64,000 nt of DNA, from NCBI GenBank assembly GCA_002716585.1, contig PBBL01000057.1, positions 1 to 64,000 of the forward strand, written 5' to 3'. The notes beneath the pieces are model-generated. The model had not been told where the DNA came from and ran no database searches. It saw only the letters and a list, made by a program, of their open reading frames with translations. Shown here piece after piece: positions 24,708-33,821 of the stretch (position 1 is the stretch's first letter; every line of letters starts with the position of its first letter). This DNA is from Myxococcales bacterium (GTDB lineage Bacteria > Myxococcota_A > Bradymonadia > Bradymonadales > GCA-2716585). A program made the translations under genes and the position numbers.

Positions 24708-25240
24708 CCCACTTCGTCGTGCCGGTCCCGGAGGGAGAGCGCGCCCAGCTCCGGTTCGCGCGGCGCTGCCTCGGCTGCGCCGCGCCGACCACCGAGACGC
24801 TGACGCTGACCGCGGGGCACCACGGCCCCGCGCGGCCGCTCCGCTGGGAGCAGCCCGTCCCGCTGTGCCCGACGTGTCAAGCGGCCCACGCGCGCGCCTC
24901 GCGCCAGGCCGCCGCGGGGCGCAGGATCACCGCGGCGGCGGCGCTCACGACAGGCGTCGCCGCGACCGCCGCGGCGGTCACGGTCGGCCTGAGCGACCCT
25001 CCAGCGCTCCTGCTCGGCGTCGGGTGCGCGGCGCTGCTCGGGTTCCCGCTCGCCTCGTGGCTGTCCGCCCGGGCGCTGGCCGGGCAGCGGGTCGATCTCT
25101 ACTGCTTCCGCGACCCGCGACGGGCCGAGGGGGTCACCTTCGTCTGCCTGCGCATCGACCACGACGACGCGGCGGCGGACTTCGCGTCCCGCAACGCCCG
25201 CGCCACACCGATGGCGAGGTGGGAGCAGGGCTCGCGCTGA
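24704..25240 (+). CDS. Zinc-ribbon, two-helix membrane protein of unknown function
   Basis: A 178-residue protein. CLGC (about 22-25) and CPTC (about 55-58) form a zinc-ribbon-like pair. Two hydrophobic helices follow (ITAAAALTTGVAATAAAV and PPALLLGVGCAALLGFPLA), then a short cytoplasmic domain with VDLYCFRDPRRAEGVTFVCL. No named family recognised. It overlaps the LRR-FHA gene by 4 bp and closes the five-gene operon; a 98-bp gap separates it from the radical SAM gene. Confidence 0.7.
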   Translation: MTHFVVPVPEGERAQLRFARRCLGCAAPTTETLTLTAGHHGPARPLRWEQPVPLCPTCQAAHARASRQAAAGRRITAAAALTTGVAATAAAVTVGLSDPPALLLGVGCAALLGFPLASWLSARALAGQRVDLYCFRDPRRAEGVTFVCLRIDHDDAAADFASRNARATPMARWEQGSR

Positions 25241-25338
25241 ACCAGTGGTTGCCCTGACGCCCCTCGTGGCGCTACTCTATCCATCCGGGTTCGCTGAAGA
25301 TACCCGGCCTCGACACGACGCAGCCGAGACACGACGCG

Positions 25339-26712
25339 ATGAAGGTGTTGCTGATCGATCCCCCCGATCTGTTCCTCCAGGGCCAGGGGCTGACTCGCCA
25401 GGTCCAGCCGCTGGGGCTCGCGTACGTGGGCGCCTGGCTCCGCGAGAAGGGACACGAGGTTCGCTTCCTGCTGCCCGACACCCGCGCCTACACCGGGGAC
25501 GACCCGTGGGGCGAGCTGCGGCGAGCGATCGAGGCGGAGGCGCCGGACGTGGTCGGGTTGACGGCGGTCACCGCGATGATGCCCTCGGCGCGGCGGGTGG
25601 CGCGCGAGGTCAAGGCGCTCAACCCGGAGATCGTGACCGTGCTCGGCGGCACCCACGCGAGCAGCAACCCCGCTCAGGCGTTGCGCGCGGCGCCCGGGCT
25701 CGATTACGTCATCCGCGGCGAGGGGGAGCTGACGATGGAGGAGCTGCTGGAGCGGCTGGAGCGGCCAGGGGGGGTCGAGCCGGGGTCGGTCGCGGGGTTG
25801 GCGTGGCGCGATGAGGGCGGCGAGGTGCAGGTGAACGCGCCGCGCCCCTCGATTCAGGACCTGGACGCGCTGCCGATGCCGATGCGCGATGGGCTGGTCT
25901 GGCCCGAGGACGTCCAGCCGGGGTTCTATCAGGCGATGGTGACGCTGCGGGGGTGCCCGTACCGCTGCATCTACTGCGCGGTGCCGTCGAGCAACGACCG
26001 GCTCACCCGATACCGGTCCCCGGAGAACGTGGTGGACGAGATCGCGCTGCTGCGCGAGCGGTACGCGATCCCCTACCTGTTCTTTCACGACAGCGTCTTC
26101 ACGCTGCACCGGGGGCGGACCGAGGCGATCTGTCGGCTGATGCTGGAGCGGGGCCTGGTGGTGCCGTTCGCCTGTCAGACGCGCACGGATCGGGTGGACG
26201 AGGCGCTGCTCGACCTGCTCAAGGAGGCGGGGTGCCACCAGATCTTCTTCGGGATCGAGTCGGGGGACGTGCGATCGCTCAAGCGCATCCGCAAGAAGAT
26301 GACGCTGGAGTCGATCCGCGCGGCGGTGGGGCAGGTCAAGGCGCGCGGGATACGCTGCACGGGGTTCTTCATGGTCGGCTTCCCGTGGGAGGACGAGGCG
26401 CTGATGCGGCAGACGTCGGACTTCGCCTGCGACCTGGAGCTGGACGCGGTGAGCCTGTTCTCGGCCACGCCGCTGCCGGGGACGGAGCTGTGGGAGATGG
26501 CGGGGGGGGCGGAGATGCCCGACTCGGTGGACTTCACGACGCCGCAGGTGAACCTGACGGGGCTGGAGCCCGAGGCGTACGCGACGCTGTTCGCGGAGAT
26601 CAAGGCGCAGGTCGACGCCTACAACCAGAGTCAGATGATGCGGCGCCTCTCCGAGATGACCTTCGACCCGGCGGAGCGCCTGGCGGCCAAGCGCAGCTGG
26701 TTGGATGGGTGA
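25339..26712 (+). CDS. B12-binding-type radical SAM protein
   Basis: A 457-residue enzyme. Residues 1-150 resemble a cobalamin-binding Rossmann domain (MKVLLIDPPD, PLGLAYVGAWLREKGHEV, VLGGTHAS). The radical SAM core has RGCPYRCIYC, Cys206-Cys210-Cys213, for the 4Fe-4S cluster, followed by FFHDSVF, IFFGIESGD and FFMVGFPWED, typical of BchE/P-methyltransferase-like class B proteins. The B12 domain lacks an obvious DxHxxG, so cobalamin may be bound base-off without a His, as in much of this class. The substrate cannot be read from the neighbours. The start is the ATG that begins the Rossmann strand; there is no strong ribosome-binding site. Confidence 0.85.
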   Translation: MKVLLIDPPDLFLQGQGLTRQVQPLGLAYVGAWLREKGHEVRFLLPDTRAYTGDDPWGELRRAIEAEAPDVVGLTAVTAMMPSARRVAREVKALNPEIVTVLGGTHASSNPAQALRAAPGLDYVIRGEGELTMEELLERLERPGGVEPGSVAGLAWRDEGGEVQVNAPRPSIQDLDALPMPMRDGLVWPEDVQPGFYQAMVTLRGCPYRCIYCAVPSSNDRLTRYRSPENVVDEIALLRERYAIPYLFFHDSVFTLHRGRTEAICRLMLERGLVVPFACQTRTDRVDEALLDLLKEAGCHQIFFGIESGDVRSLKRIRKKMTLESIRAAVGQVKARGIRCTGFFMVGFPWEDEALMRQTSDFACDLELDAVSLFSATPLPGTELWEMAGGAEMPDSVDFTTPQVNLTGLEPEAYATLFAEIKAQVDAYNQSQMMRRLSEMTFDPAERLAAKRSWLDG

Positions 26713-26889
26713 AGGGTCATGGAGCAGGGGGTGTGTAATAATCGCACCTTGTCAAAAAGAGCGACACAGGTTATGCATGGTGTGGGATGAACCATCCGCA
26801 GAAGCTGATGTTGTGACCTGTCCTGTTGAACGGGTTGGGGAGCCTCTCCTTGGGAAGGCGCGGGTTTTTGCGGTGCATGGCAGAACCGG

Positions 26890-29511
26890 GTGACTGGCGT
26901 GGCGCTATTCAACTTTCGCAAGCGGGATCCGCTGGAGCAGCTCAAGACGCTGAGCTGGGCGTCGGTCGAGGAGCGGGATGAGCTCATCGAGAGCTGCCTC
27001 GGGGACGCGACCGGGACGCGCAACATCAACGTCGTCGTGGAGCTGATGTTCGTGTCGGACGGCCTGGTGCAGCGCGCGGCGCTGCGGCGGGTGCGGGCGC
27101 TTCAGGACGTCGGGGCGGTGGACGCCTTCCTGAACCAGATCCAGGGCAAGCCCGCGGCGATCGTGCAGGGGATCTGCCGAGCGCTGCCGAAGGCGCTCCC
27201 GAACGGGTACCAGCAGCGGACGCTGAAGTACCTGGAGCACAAGGACGCGCTGGTGCGCCGCGCGGCCGAGGAGCTGCTCCTGAGCGGCCCGCTGGATCAG
27301 GCGCTCCTGGGGTTGGCCGAGGACTGGCTGGACCCGGAGGGGGATCCGGGGCGGGCGCTGAAGTTCATGGACCTGATCGACCGCGGCCTGCGCCAGGGCG
27401 GCGACAGCCGCGATCTGGTGCGGCTGGCGGAGAAGGCGACCCATCACCCCTCGGAGGACGTCCGCACCCGCGGCTACCAGGCGCTGCTGCGGGGCAACGA
27501 GGATCCCAGGTACCTGCCTCAGTTCATCGAGGCGCTCGGGCGAGAGACCTACACCAACCAGAAGATCCTCGGCGAGGCGATCGGCAAGCTCCTGCCCCAC
27601 TCGAACCTGCCAGCGAGCGAGACGATCTTCCCGCTGATGGCCAGCGGGACGACCTCGCTGCGGACCACGGCGGTCAACGTCATCAAGCGGCTGCCGCAGC
27701 GCCAGAAGATCATCCGCGAGTTCTTCGTCTACTCCCGGGCGCTGGCGCCCTGGGTGCGCGATCGCGCCTTCGACACCCTGCGCGAGCTGGGCGATGAGCT
27801 GATGGAGCCGCTCATCGACATGATGGAGGACGACGACAAGGATCTGCGGCTGCTGGCGATCTCGCTGGCGACGATGTTGGGCGAGGATCCACGGATGCTC
27901 AAGCCGCTGCTCAACACGCTGGACGAGGACAACTGGTGGATCCGCTCGATGGCCGCCGAGACGCTGGCCCGGATCGGCGACCCGGCGGCGATCGCGCCGC
28001 TCAAGAAGTTCCTGAGCGACGAGGACGACGCCTGGATCACCATCGACGCGCTGGCGACGCTGGCGATGAAGCTGCACGAGAACGGCGACCGGCGCTCGGC
28101 GAACGCGGCGCTCGACCCGCTGCTCAAGCTCCTCAAGACCGGCCAGGGGGGCAAGCAGGGCACCAGCGAGCAGGAGGAGGAGCGCGCCGACCTGCGGGTG
28201 GAGGTGATCACGGCGCTGCGCTCCTTCCAGTCGCCCGCGATCCTCGACGTGTACCGGCGCGTCGCCCAGGGCGACCGCAGCCCGAAGGTGAAGGCGGAGG
28301 CGCTGGCGGCGGCCCGCTCCATGGCGGAGGCGCTGGGGCGCTCGCTGGAGGACGAGGAGCGGCTACGCGACGCGGTCAACCGCGCGGTGACCGACCTGAG
28401 CAACCTCAGCCCGCTGGAGGAGCTGCTGACGCAGGCGCGCACCCGCGGCGCCTCCGACCTGCACGTCACCGTGAACAAGCCGCCGATGGTGCGGATCAAC
28501 GGCAGGCTCCGGGCGATCACCGAGGACGCGGTCGACCTCACCGCCGAAGACACGGCGCCGATGATCCGCTCGATCCTCACCGAGGCGCAGGCCGACTCGG
28601 TGGCGCAGCGCGGCCAGGTGGACTTCTGCTACGAGATCCCGGGCTCGGGGCGGTACCGCGCCAACGTGTTCTTCGATCACCGCGGGGTCAACGCGGTGTT
28701 CCGCGTCATCCCCAAGGACCTGCCGACCATCAAGAGCATCGGGATGCCCGGGCACTTCGAGAACGTGCGCTACTGGCACCAGGGGCTGCTGCTGGTGTGC
28801 GGGGCGTCAGGTGCGGGCAAGAGCACCACGCTGGCGGCGCTGGTCAACCTGATCAACGAGACGCGCCACAGCCACATCCTCTCCATCGAGGACCCGATCG
28901 AGTACGTCCACCCCTCGCGGCGCAGCCTGGTCAACCAGCGCGAGCTGATCACCCACACGCGCACCTACGGCCGGGCGCTGCGCGGGGCGCTGCGCGAGGA
29001 CCCCGACGTCATCGTCATCGGCGAGCTGCGCGACAACGAGACGGTCAAGCTGTCGCTGGAGGCCGCCGAGACGGGCCACCTCGTGATCGGCACCCTCAAC
29101 TGCACCCGCGCCGAGACCGCCATCGACCGCGTCGTGGGCAGCTTCCCCTCGGACGAGCAGGGGCAGGCCCGGCAGTCGGTCGCCGACTCGCTCAAGGCGA
29201 TCGTCGCCCAGACCCTGCTCCCCCGTGAAGACGGGAACGGGATGGTCGCAGCGTTTGAGGTCATCATGGGGCTGCCCACGGTCGCCAACGTCATCCGTGA
29301 CAACAAGACCCAGATGCTCTCCAGCCTCATGCAGACCGGCCGCGCCCAGGGGATGCAGACCTTCGACGACGCCCTGATGGAGCTGGTCCGAAACGGTCAC
29401 ATCGTCGCAGACGTCGCCTACAGGCGAGCGCACAACAAAGCCGCCTTCGAACCACTCTTGTCGGACAAGCCACGGACGGACGACCATGTCGAAAGATCGG
29501 CCGAGCACTAG
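26890..29511 (+). CDS. HEAT-repeat / PilT-like ATPase fusion
   Basis: An 873-residue protein. Residues about 30-480 form a long alpha-solenoid of HEAT-like repeats (LVRRAAEELLL, WIRSMAAETLARIGDPAAIAPLKKFL, VEVITALRSFQSPAILDVYRRV). From about 510 the sequence is a PilT/GspE-type ATPase: ELLTQARTRGASDLHVTV, Walker A GASGAGKST (about 638), Asp box IEDPIEYVH, Walker B VIVIGELRD. The usual His-box GTLHTNSA is changed to GTLNCTRA, losing the His. The family normally drives type IV pilus retraction. The HEAT stalk is not part of normal PilT, suggesting docking to a large partner. GTG at 26890 is the first in-frame start; the ribosome-binding site is weak. The 3' end overlaps the next PilT gene by 26 bp. 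Confidence 0.85.
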   Translation: MTGVALFNFRKRDPLEQLKTLSWASVEERDELIESCLGDATGTRNINVVVELMFVSDGLVQRAALRRVRALQDVGAVDAFLNQIQGKPAAIVQGICRALPKALPNGYQQRTLKYLEHKDALVRRAAEELLLSGPLDQALLGLAEDWLDPEGDPGRALKFMDLIDRGLRQGGDSRDLVRLAEKATHHPSEDVRTRGYQALLRGNEDPRYLPQFIEALGRETYTNQKILGEAIGKLLPHSNLPASETIFPLMASGTTSLRTTAVNVIKRLPQRQKIIREFFVYSRALAPWVRDRAFDTLRELGDELMEPLIDMMEDDDKDLRLLAISLATMLGEDPRMLKPLLNTLDEDNWWIRSMAAETLARIGDPAAIAPLKKFLSDEDDAWITIDALATLAMKLHENGDRRSANAALDPLLKLLKTGQGGKQGTSEQEEERADLRVEVITALRSFQSPAILDVYRRVAQGDRSPKVKAEALAAARSMAEALGRSLEDEERLRDAVNRAVTDLSNLSPLEELLTQARTRGASDLHVTVNKPPMVRINGRLRAITEDAVDLTAEDTAPMIRSILTEAQADSVAQRGQVDFCYEIPGSGRYRANVFFDHRGVNAVFRVIPKDLPTIKSIGMPGHFENVRYWHQGLLLVCGASGAGKSTTLAALVNLINETRHSHILSIEDPIEYVHPSRRSLVNQRELITHTRTYGRALRGALREDPDVIVIGELRDNETVKLSLEAAETGHLVIGTLNCTRAETAIDRVVGSFPSDEQGQARQSVADSLKAIVAQTLLPREDGNGMVAAFEVIMGLPTVANVIRDNKTQMLSSLMQTGRAQGMQTFDDALMELVRNGHIVADVAYRRAHNKAAFEPLLSDKPRTDDHVERSAEH

Positions 29512-32158
29512 CTCTCAACAACGGCGACGGCGACGCAGCGGTCCTCAGAGCGCTGTCCAACGCACCGCCCAGGGCAGCGCCATCCGCCGCACCGGCCAGA
29601 TGCGCAGCCCCTTGAGCGACGACACCCCGTCGGACGCCTCCCTGCGCACCGATCAGCACTCGGTGATCCCCGACGACGTCGAGGTGGAGGTCAGCTACCC
29701 GCTGCGGCGCTCCAGCCAACAGCGCTCCGTGCCGCGCTCCGCGCAGCAGAGCGCCATCCGTCGCACCGGCCAGATGCGCAGCCCCCTGCGCCAGAGCGGT
29801 GATCAGGGCAGCGCCCTCCGTCAGAGCGGCGATCAAGGCAGCGCCATCCGTCGCAGCGGCGAGCACAGCGCCTCACGTCGCAGCGGCGAGCACAGCGCCT
29901 CACGCCGCAGCGGCGAGCACAGCGCCTCACGCCGCAGCGGTGAGTACGGCGCCTCGCGCCGCAGCGGCTCCATGTGGGGCGGCTCGTCCCGCAGCAGCGA
30001 CTCCGGCGACGAGGACAGCCGACGCACCGCGCAGCACCTCGCCTTCAACGACGAAGCCGAGGTCGAGGTCAACGTCCCCCCCTCCAGCGCCTCCAACCGC
30101 GCCGCCCGCGAACAGCGGCGCGCCTCGCCGGGCAGCGCCATCCGCCGCACCGGCCAGATGCGCAGCCCCCTGCGTCAGAGCGGCGACCAGGGCAGCCCAC
30201 TGCGCCAGAGCGGCGAGCAGGGCAGCGCCATCCGTCGCACCAGCCCGTCGCGCAGCACCCGCAGCGGCGACGCCGCCAAGAAGTCGGGGGTCTTCCGCTC
30301 GCCGCGCGACCGCCGCTCCTCGGAGGCCGACGACCTCAGCTTCGACGCGCCCTCCTCCTCCGATGAAGGGGAGGAGCAGCAGGTGCTCGCCGTCATCAAA
30401 CCCAAGCGCATCCGTGGGCGCGCCCGCCCCATCACCGAGAACAGCCACAAGGCCCCCCGGGTCGAGGCGTCTCGCCTGCTGGGCAACGAGGAGGCCTCCG
30501 TCGAGGAGGCGGACGACTTCTTCCCTGTCATGGGCAACGCCGTTGAGGACGCCTCGATGGAGGACGCCAGCGGCTTCTTCGATGAGCCCGACTCGCTCTC
30601 CTACAGCTCCGACGAGGGGGACGCGGTCGTGGAGCTGGACGACCTGGTCGAGCCCCACAGCTACCGCAGCTCCTCGTCGCTCTCCGCGTCGCCCTCGCGC
30701 TCGACCTCCTCCCGAACGCGCCCGCCCTCGTCGCCCAGCCGGGGCGCCCGGATCCGCAAGCGGCGCCGCGACAGCAGCGCGTCCCAATCCCAGGAGGTGG
30801 TCGCCAACATCGATCCGAAGCTGATCGAGCGCATGGTCTCCAACCGGGTGGCGGCGCTGGAGGCGCGCTTTCAAGAGCGGCTGGAGGAGATGGCCGCTGA
30901 GCTGGCGCGCGCCCAGGCGCGGCGCCCCGCGGGCGACGCCCCGCCCCAGGCGCCGAAGGCCGCCGCTCCGGCCTCGGACGAGGAGCACGGCCACGACGAC
31001 GAGGAGAGCGGGCCGCTGCTCCCCGCCAACTGGGGCCAGGAGACCGCGTCCATCGACGAGGGCCGACGGCGGCGCGGTCAGAAGAACCGCATCGACTTCT
31101 TCCTCTCACTCATGATCGATCGCGGCTCCAGCGACTTTCACTTCCACGTCGGCTCCAGCCCGACCTTCCGCCAGAGCGGCGACATGACCCCCATGCGTTA
31201 CCGCCCCATCCGGCAGCGCGACTGGGCCCGCTTCGTCCGCCCCATCTGCCCCCCGGGCCTGTGGGAGCGCTGGGAGGCCACCGGGGACGTCGACTTCGCC
31301 TACGAGATCGAGGGGCTGGCGCGCTTCCGCGTCAACCTGTTCCGGCAACACTCCGGCGGCGGCGCGGTCTTCCGGGTCATCCCCAGCAAGATCCTGTCGC
31401 TGGAGGAGCTGGGGATGCCCCCGCAGCTCGTCAAGCTCGCCGAGCTGGACAGCGGCCTCGTGCTCATCACCGGCCCCACCGGCTCAGGCAAGAGCACCAC
31501 GCTGGCCGCGATCATCGACATGATCAACCGCCGCAAGGCCTACCACATCATCACCCTGGAAGATCCGATCGAGTTCGTCCACAGGGGCATGCAGAGCATC
31601 ATCCACCAACGCGAGGTCGGCACCCACGCGCGGACCTTCAACGACGCCCTCAAGGGCGCCGTCCGCGAGGATCCAGACCTGATCCTCGTCGGCGAGATGC
31701 GCGACCGGGAGACGATCCGCCTCGCGCTGGAGGCCTCGGAGAAGGGCGTCCTCGTCTTCGGCACTCTGCACACGAACTCGGCGACCAGCACGATCGACCG
31801 CATCATCAACGTCTTCCCGGTCGCCGACCAGGACCAGATCCGCTCCGTCCTCTCCGACACGATCCGCGGCGTCGTCAGCCAGCAATTGCTCCGCCGTAAG
31901 AACGGCGGCCGCGTCGCCGCCCTCGAGATCATGTTCAGCACCTCGGGCATGGGCAACATCATCCGCGAGGGCAAGACCCAGCAGCTCTCCAGCCTCATCC
32001 AGACCGGTCAGCGCCTCGGCATGATCACCATGGACGACTCGCTCACGCAGCTGATCAACGCCGACGTCATCACGGCCGAGGCCGCCATGGAGAAGGCGAT
32101 CGAGAAGGAGCGCTTCAAGGATCTGGTGGAGGAGGAGCTGCGCGGCGGAGGCAGCTAG
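29486..32158 (+). CDS. PilT-type retraction ATPase with long Ser/Arg-rich repeat N-terminus
   Basis: An 890-residue protein. Residues 1-260 are low-complexity Ser/Arg/Gln/Gly sequence with repeated GSAIRRTGQMRSPL (three close copies) and tandem RSGEHSASR units. Residues about 260-480 stay disordered, acidic and Ser-rich, ending with a coiled-coil-like segment (VAALEARFQERLEEMAAELARAQ). The PilT ATPase occupies about 530-885: FFLSLMIDRGSSDFHFHVG, GPTGSGKST (about 662), LEDPIEFVH, LVGEMRDRET, GTLHTNSATSTIDRI and a GMGNIIREGK equivalent of the AIRNLIRE motif. All catalytic motifs are intact, so the motor should work. The start at 29486 lies inside the end of the HEAT-PilT gene. The tail may bind a negatively charged or phosphorylated partner (inference). 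Confidence 0.85.
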   Translation: MSKDRPSTSSQQRRRRRSGPQSAVQRTAQGSAIRRTGQMRSPLSDDTPSDASLRTDQHSVIPDDVEVEVSYPLRRSSQQRSVPRSAQQSAIRRTGQMRSPLRQSGDQGSALRQSGDQGSAIRRSGEHSASRRSGEHSASRRSGEHSASRRSGEYGASRRSGSMWGGSSRSSDSGDEDSRRTAQHLAFNDEAEVEVNVPPSSASNRAAREQRRASPGSAIRRTGQMRSPLRQSGDQGSPLRQSGEQGSAIRRTSPSRSTRSGDAAKKSGVFRSPRDRRSSEADDLSFDAPSSSDEGEEQQVLAVIKPKRIRGRARPITENSHKAPRVEASRLLGNEEASVEEADDFFPVMGNAVEDASMEDASGFFDEPDSLSYSSDEGDAVVELDDLVEPHSYRSSSSLSASPSRSTSSRTRPPSSPSRGARIRKRRRDSSASQSQEVVANIDPKLIERMVSNRVAALEARFQERLEEMAAELARAQARRPAGDAPPQAPKAAAPASDEEHGHDDEESGPLLPANWGQETASIDEGRRRRGQKNRIDFFLSLMIDRGSSDFHFHVGSSPTFRQSGDMTPMRYRPIRQRDWARFVRPICPPGLWERWEATGDVDFAYEIEGLARFRVNLFRQHSGGGAVFRVIPSKILSLEELGMPPQLVKLAELDSGLVLITGPTGSGKSTTLAAIIDMINRRKAYHIITLEDPIEFVHRGMQSIIHQREVGTHARTFNDALKGAVREDPDLILVGEMRDRETIRLALEASEKGVLVFGTLHTNSATSTIDRIINVFPVADQDQIRSVLSDTIRGVVSQQLLRRKNGGRVAALEIMFSTSGMGNIIREGKTQQLSSLIQTGQRLGMITMDDSLTQLINADVITAEAAMEKAIEKERFKDLVEEELRGGGS
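29789..29971 (+). repeat. Tandem in-frame coding repeats in the second PilT gene
   Basis: Two 30-bp units encoding RQSGDQGSAL/I (29789-29848 approximately) run into four 27-bp units encoding RSGEHSASR (29852-29878, 29879-29905, 29906-29932, and 29933-29959 diverged to GEYGASR). Units keep the reading frame. Related GSAIRRTGQMRSPL segments occur at about 29573, 29748 and 30133. Confidence 0.85.
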
Positions 32159-32163
32159 GAGCC

Positions 32164-32973
32164 GTGCGCCTGTTCGACACCCACTGCCACATGGACGTCG
32201 TCGCGGCCCGCTCCGGGGACGGCGACGCCCTGCTCCGCGAGGCCCGCCAGGTCGGGCTCGCCGCGATGGTCGTCCCAGCGGTCCAGCCCGACACCTGGGC
32301 GCGCTGCGCCGCCGCCACCCACCCACACGACGACCTCGCGCTCGCCCTCGGGATCCACCCTCAGGCGGTCCGCGACCTCTCCGACGAGGCGCTCGACGAC
32401 GCCCTCCACCAGCTCCCGACGCTGCTGCGCGCGCACGGCGCCGTCGCCGTCGGCGAGATCGGGCTCGACCACCGCTGGGACAAGGCCCCCGAGGCCCGCG
32501 CGCGTCAGCTCCGGGTGTTTGAGGCGCAGCTTCAAATCGCCCGCCAGCTCGACCTGCCTGTGCTGATCCACGGCCTGAACGCCCACGACCAGACGCTGCG
32601 CCTGGTCCGCTCCGCCGCCTGGCCCGCGGCGGGCGGGGTCCTCCACAGCTACAGCGGCTCCGCCGAGCTGGTCGAGGTCTACAGCCGCGTCGAGGGGCTC
32701 ATGTTCTCCTTCTGCGGCCCGGTCACCTGGCGCAACGCCCGCAAGGCCCCGGCGGCGGCGCGAGCGGTCGCCGCGGACCGCCTGCTCATCGAGACCGACG
32801 CCCCCTACCAGCCCCCCTGGCCCCACAACGACCGGCCCTGCCGCCCCAGCGACCTGCGCCTCGTCGCCGAGACCGTCGCCGCGCTGCGCGAGGTCCCGCT
32901 GGAGCAGCTCGCCGAGCAGACCTGGGCCAACGCCCAGCGCCTCTTTCGCTGGCCACCCTCCAGCGGCACGTGA
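32164..32973 (+). CDS. tatD: TatD-family metal-dependent hydrolase
   Basis: A 269-residue TatD-type TIM-barrel hydrolase (DNase/phosphoesterase). Landmarks are LFDTHCHMD (metal-binding His pair), ALGIHPQ, GEIGLDH with the metal Glu, a His at HGLN, HSYSGS and LLIETDAPYQPPW with the catalytic Asp. Some family positions are varied (HSYSG for HCFTG). GTG at 32164 has TAGGAGCC just before it, overlapping the stop of the PilT gene, so it is co-transcribed. Its stop is eight bases from the convergent phosphoesterase. Confidence 0.85.
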   Translation: MRLFDTHCHMDVVAARSGDGDALLREARQVGLAAMVVPAVQPDTWARCAAATHPHDDLALALGIHPQAVRDLSDEALDDALHQLPTLLRAHGAVAVGEIGLDHRWDKAPEARARQLRVFEAQLQIARQLDLPVLIHGLNAHDQTLRLVRSAAWPAAGGVLHSYSGSAELVEVYSRVEGLMFSFCGPVTWRNARKAPAAARAVAADRLLIETDAPYQPPWPHNDRPCRPSDLRLVAETVAALREVPLEQLAEQTWANAQRLFRWPPSSGT

Positions 32974-32981
32974 TCACGCGC

Positions 32982-33692
32982 TCAGTCCAGGCCGTCGCGC
33001 TGAATCGTGACCTCGCGGGCGCTCAGATCCACGCTGAGCCAATCAAAGCGTCCAAACGAACAGGCCCCTGAGTTCGCGTAGACGCCCCAGGGCGTCTCCT
33101 CAACCCGTGGGGCGTGTGTGTGGCCACAAATCAAGATGTCGGCTCCTGCGGTCACCTGGAGCGTCTGGAGGGCCCTCCGCGTGAGCGGATCGAGGTGACC
33201 GGGGTTGGGCCGCGAGGTGAGGGCGTTGACGCGGTAGAGCGCCTCACCGAGGCCCCGGACGCCCTGGCGCTGGTTCCAGGCCGCGGCCCACTTGACCGTG
33301 GACTTGAGCCACACCAGCCACGCCGCCTCGGACTCGAACTGGTGGCCGTGCATCATCAGCAGCCGGGCGCCGTCGGCGTCGAGCGCGACGATCTCCGGCA
33401 CGCCGAGGCGCCTGAGGTGGCGATCGTTGTTGCCGTAGACCTGCGCGACCGCGGCGCGCTCCAGCCGCTCCAGGAGGGGCCGCCAGGCGGCGCGCGCCGA
33501 GGCCAGCTCGGCGCCGAAGTCCAGGTAGCGGGCGCCGACGTTGAGATCAAAGAGGTCGCCCGCGATCAGGAGCCCGTCGTGGGTGGCCTCGATCCGGTCG
33601 AGCGCCGCGAGCGCCCGCGCCAGGTCGTAGGTGAAGTGGCACGAGGCGCCTGGCGTGGACAGGTGCAGATCGGAGAGGACCGCGAGCTTCAT
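32982..33692 (-). CDS. Calcineurin-like metallophosphoesterase
   Basis: A 236-residue protein with all five blocks of the metallophosphoesterase fold: SDLHL, AGDLFD, YGNNDRH, MHGHQFES and CGHTHAP. Size and motif set resemble LpxH (UDP-2,3-diacylglucosamine hydrolase), but the block 3 and insert region differ and no lipid A gene is beside it, so the substrate stays open. ATG at 33692 has AAGG six bases upstream. The long in-frame upstream extension overlaps uppS on the other strand and is rejected. Confidence 0.85.
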   Translation of the reverse strand: MKLAVLSDLHLSTPGASCHFTYDLARALAALDRIEATHDGLLIAGDLFDLNVGARYLDFGAELASARAAWRPLLERLERAAVAQVYGNNDRHLRRLGVPEIVALDADGARLLMMHGHQFESEAAWLVWLKSTVKWAAAWNQRQGVRGLGEALYRVNALTSRPNPGHLDPLTRRALQTLQVTAGADILICGHTHAPRVEETPWGVYANSGACSFGRFDWLSVDLSAREVTIQRDGLD

Positions 33693-33821
33693 GGCGCCTT
33701 CAGGGGCATCGTGGTGGTGACCGCCGAGGGGCTCAGCGACCTTGACACCGAGGGATAACCCGGTCAAAACCAGGAGTCCAGCGCGCGAACCGCTCCGGTT
33801 CCCGAGGAGAGGGAGATCTTG

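Noticed and set aside
29789-29971. Tandem repeats considered as a CRISPR-like array
   Set aside because: Units are contiguous, in frame and have no spacers; they encode a repeat peptide.
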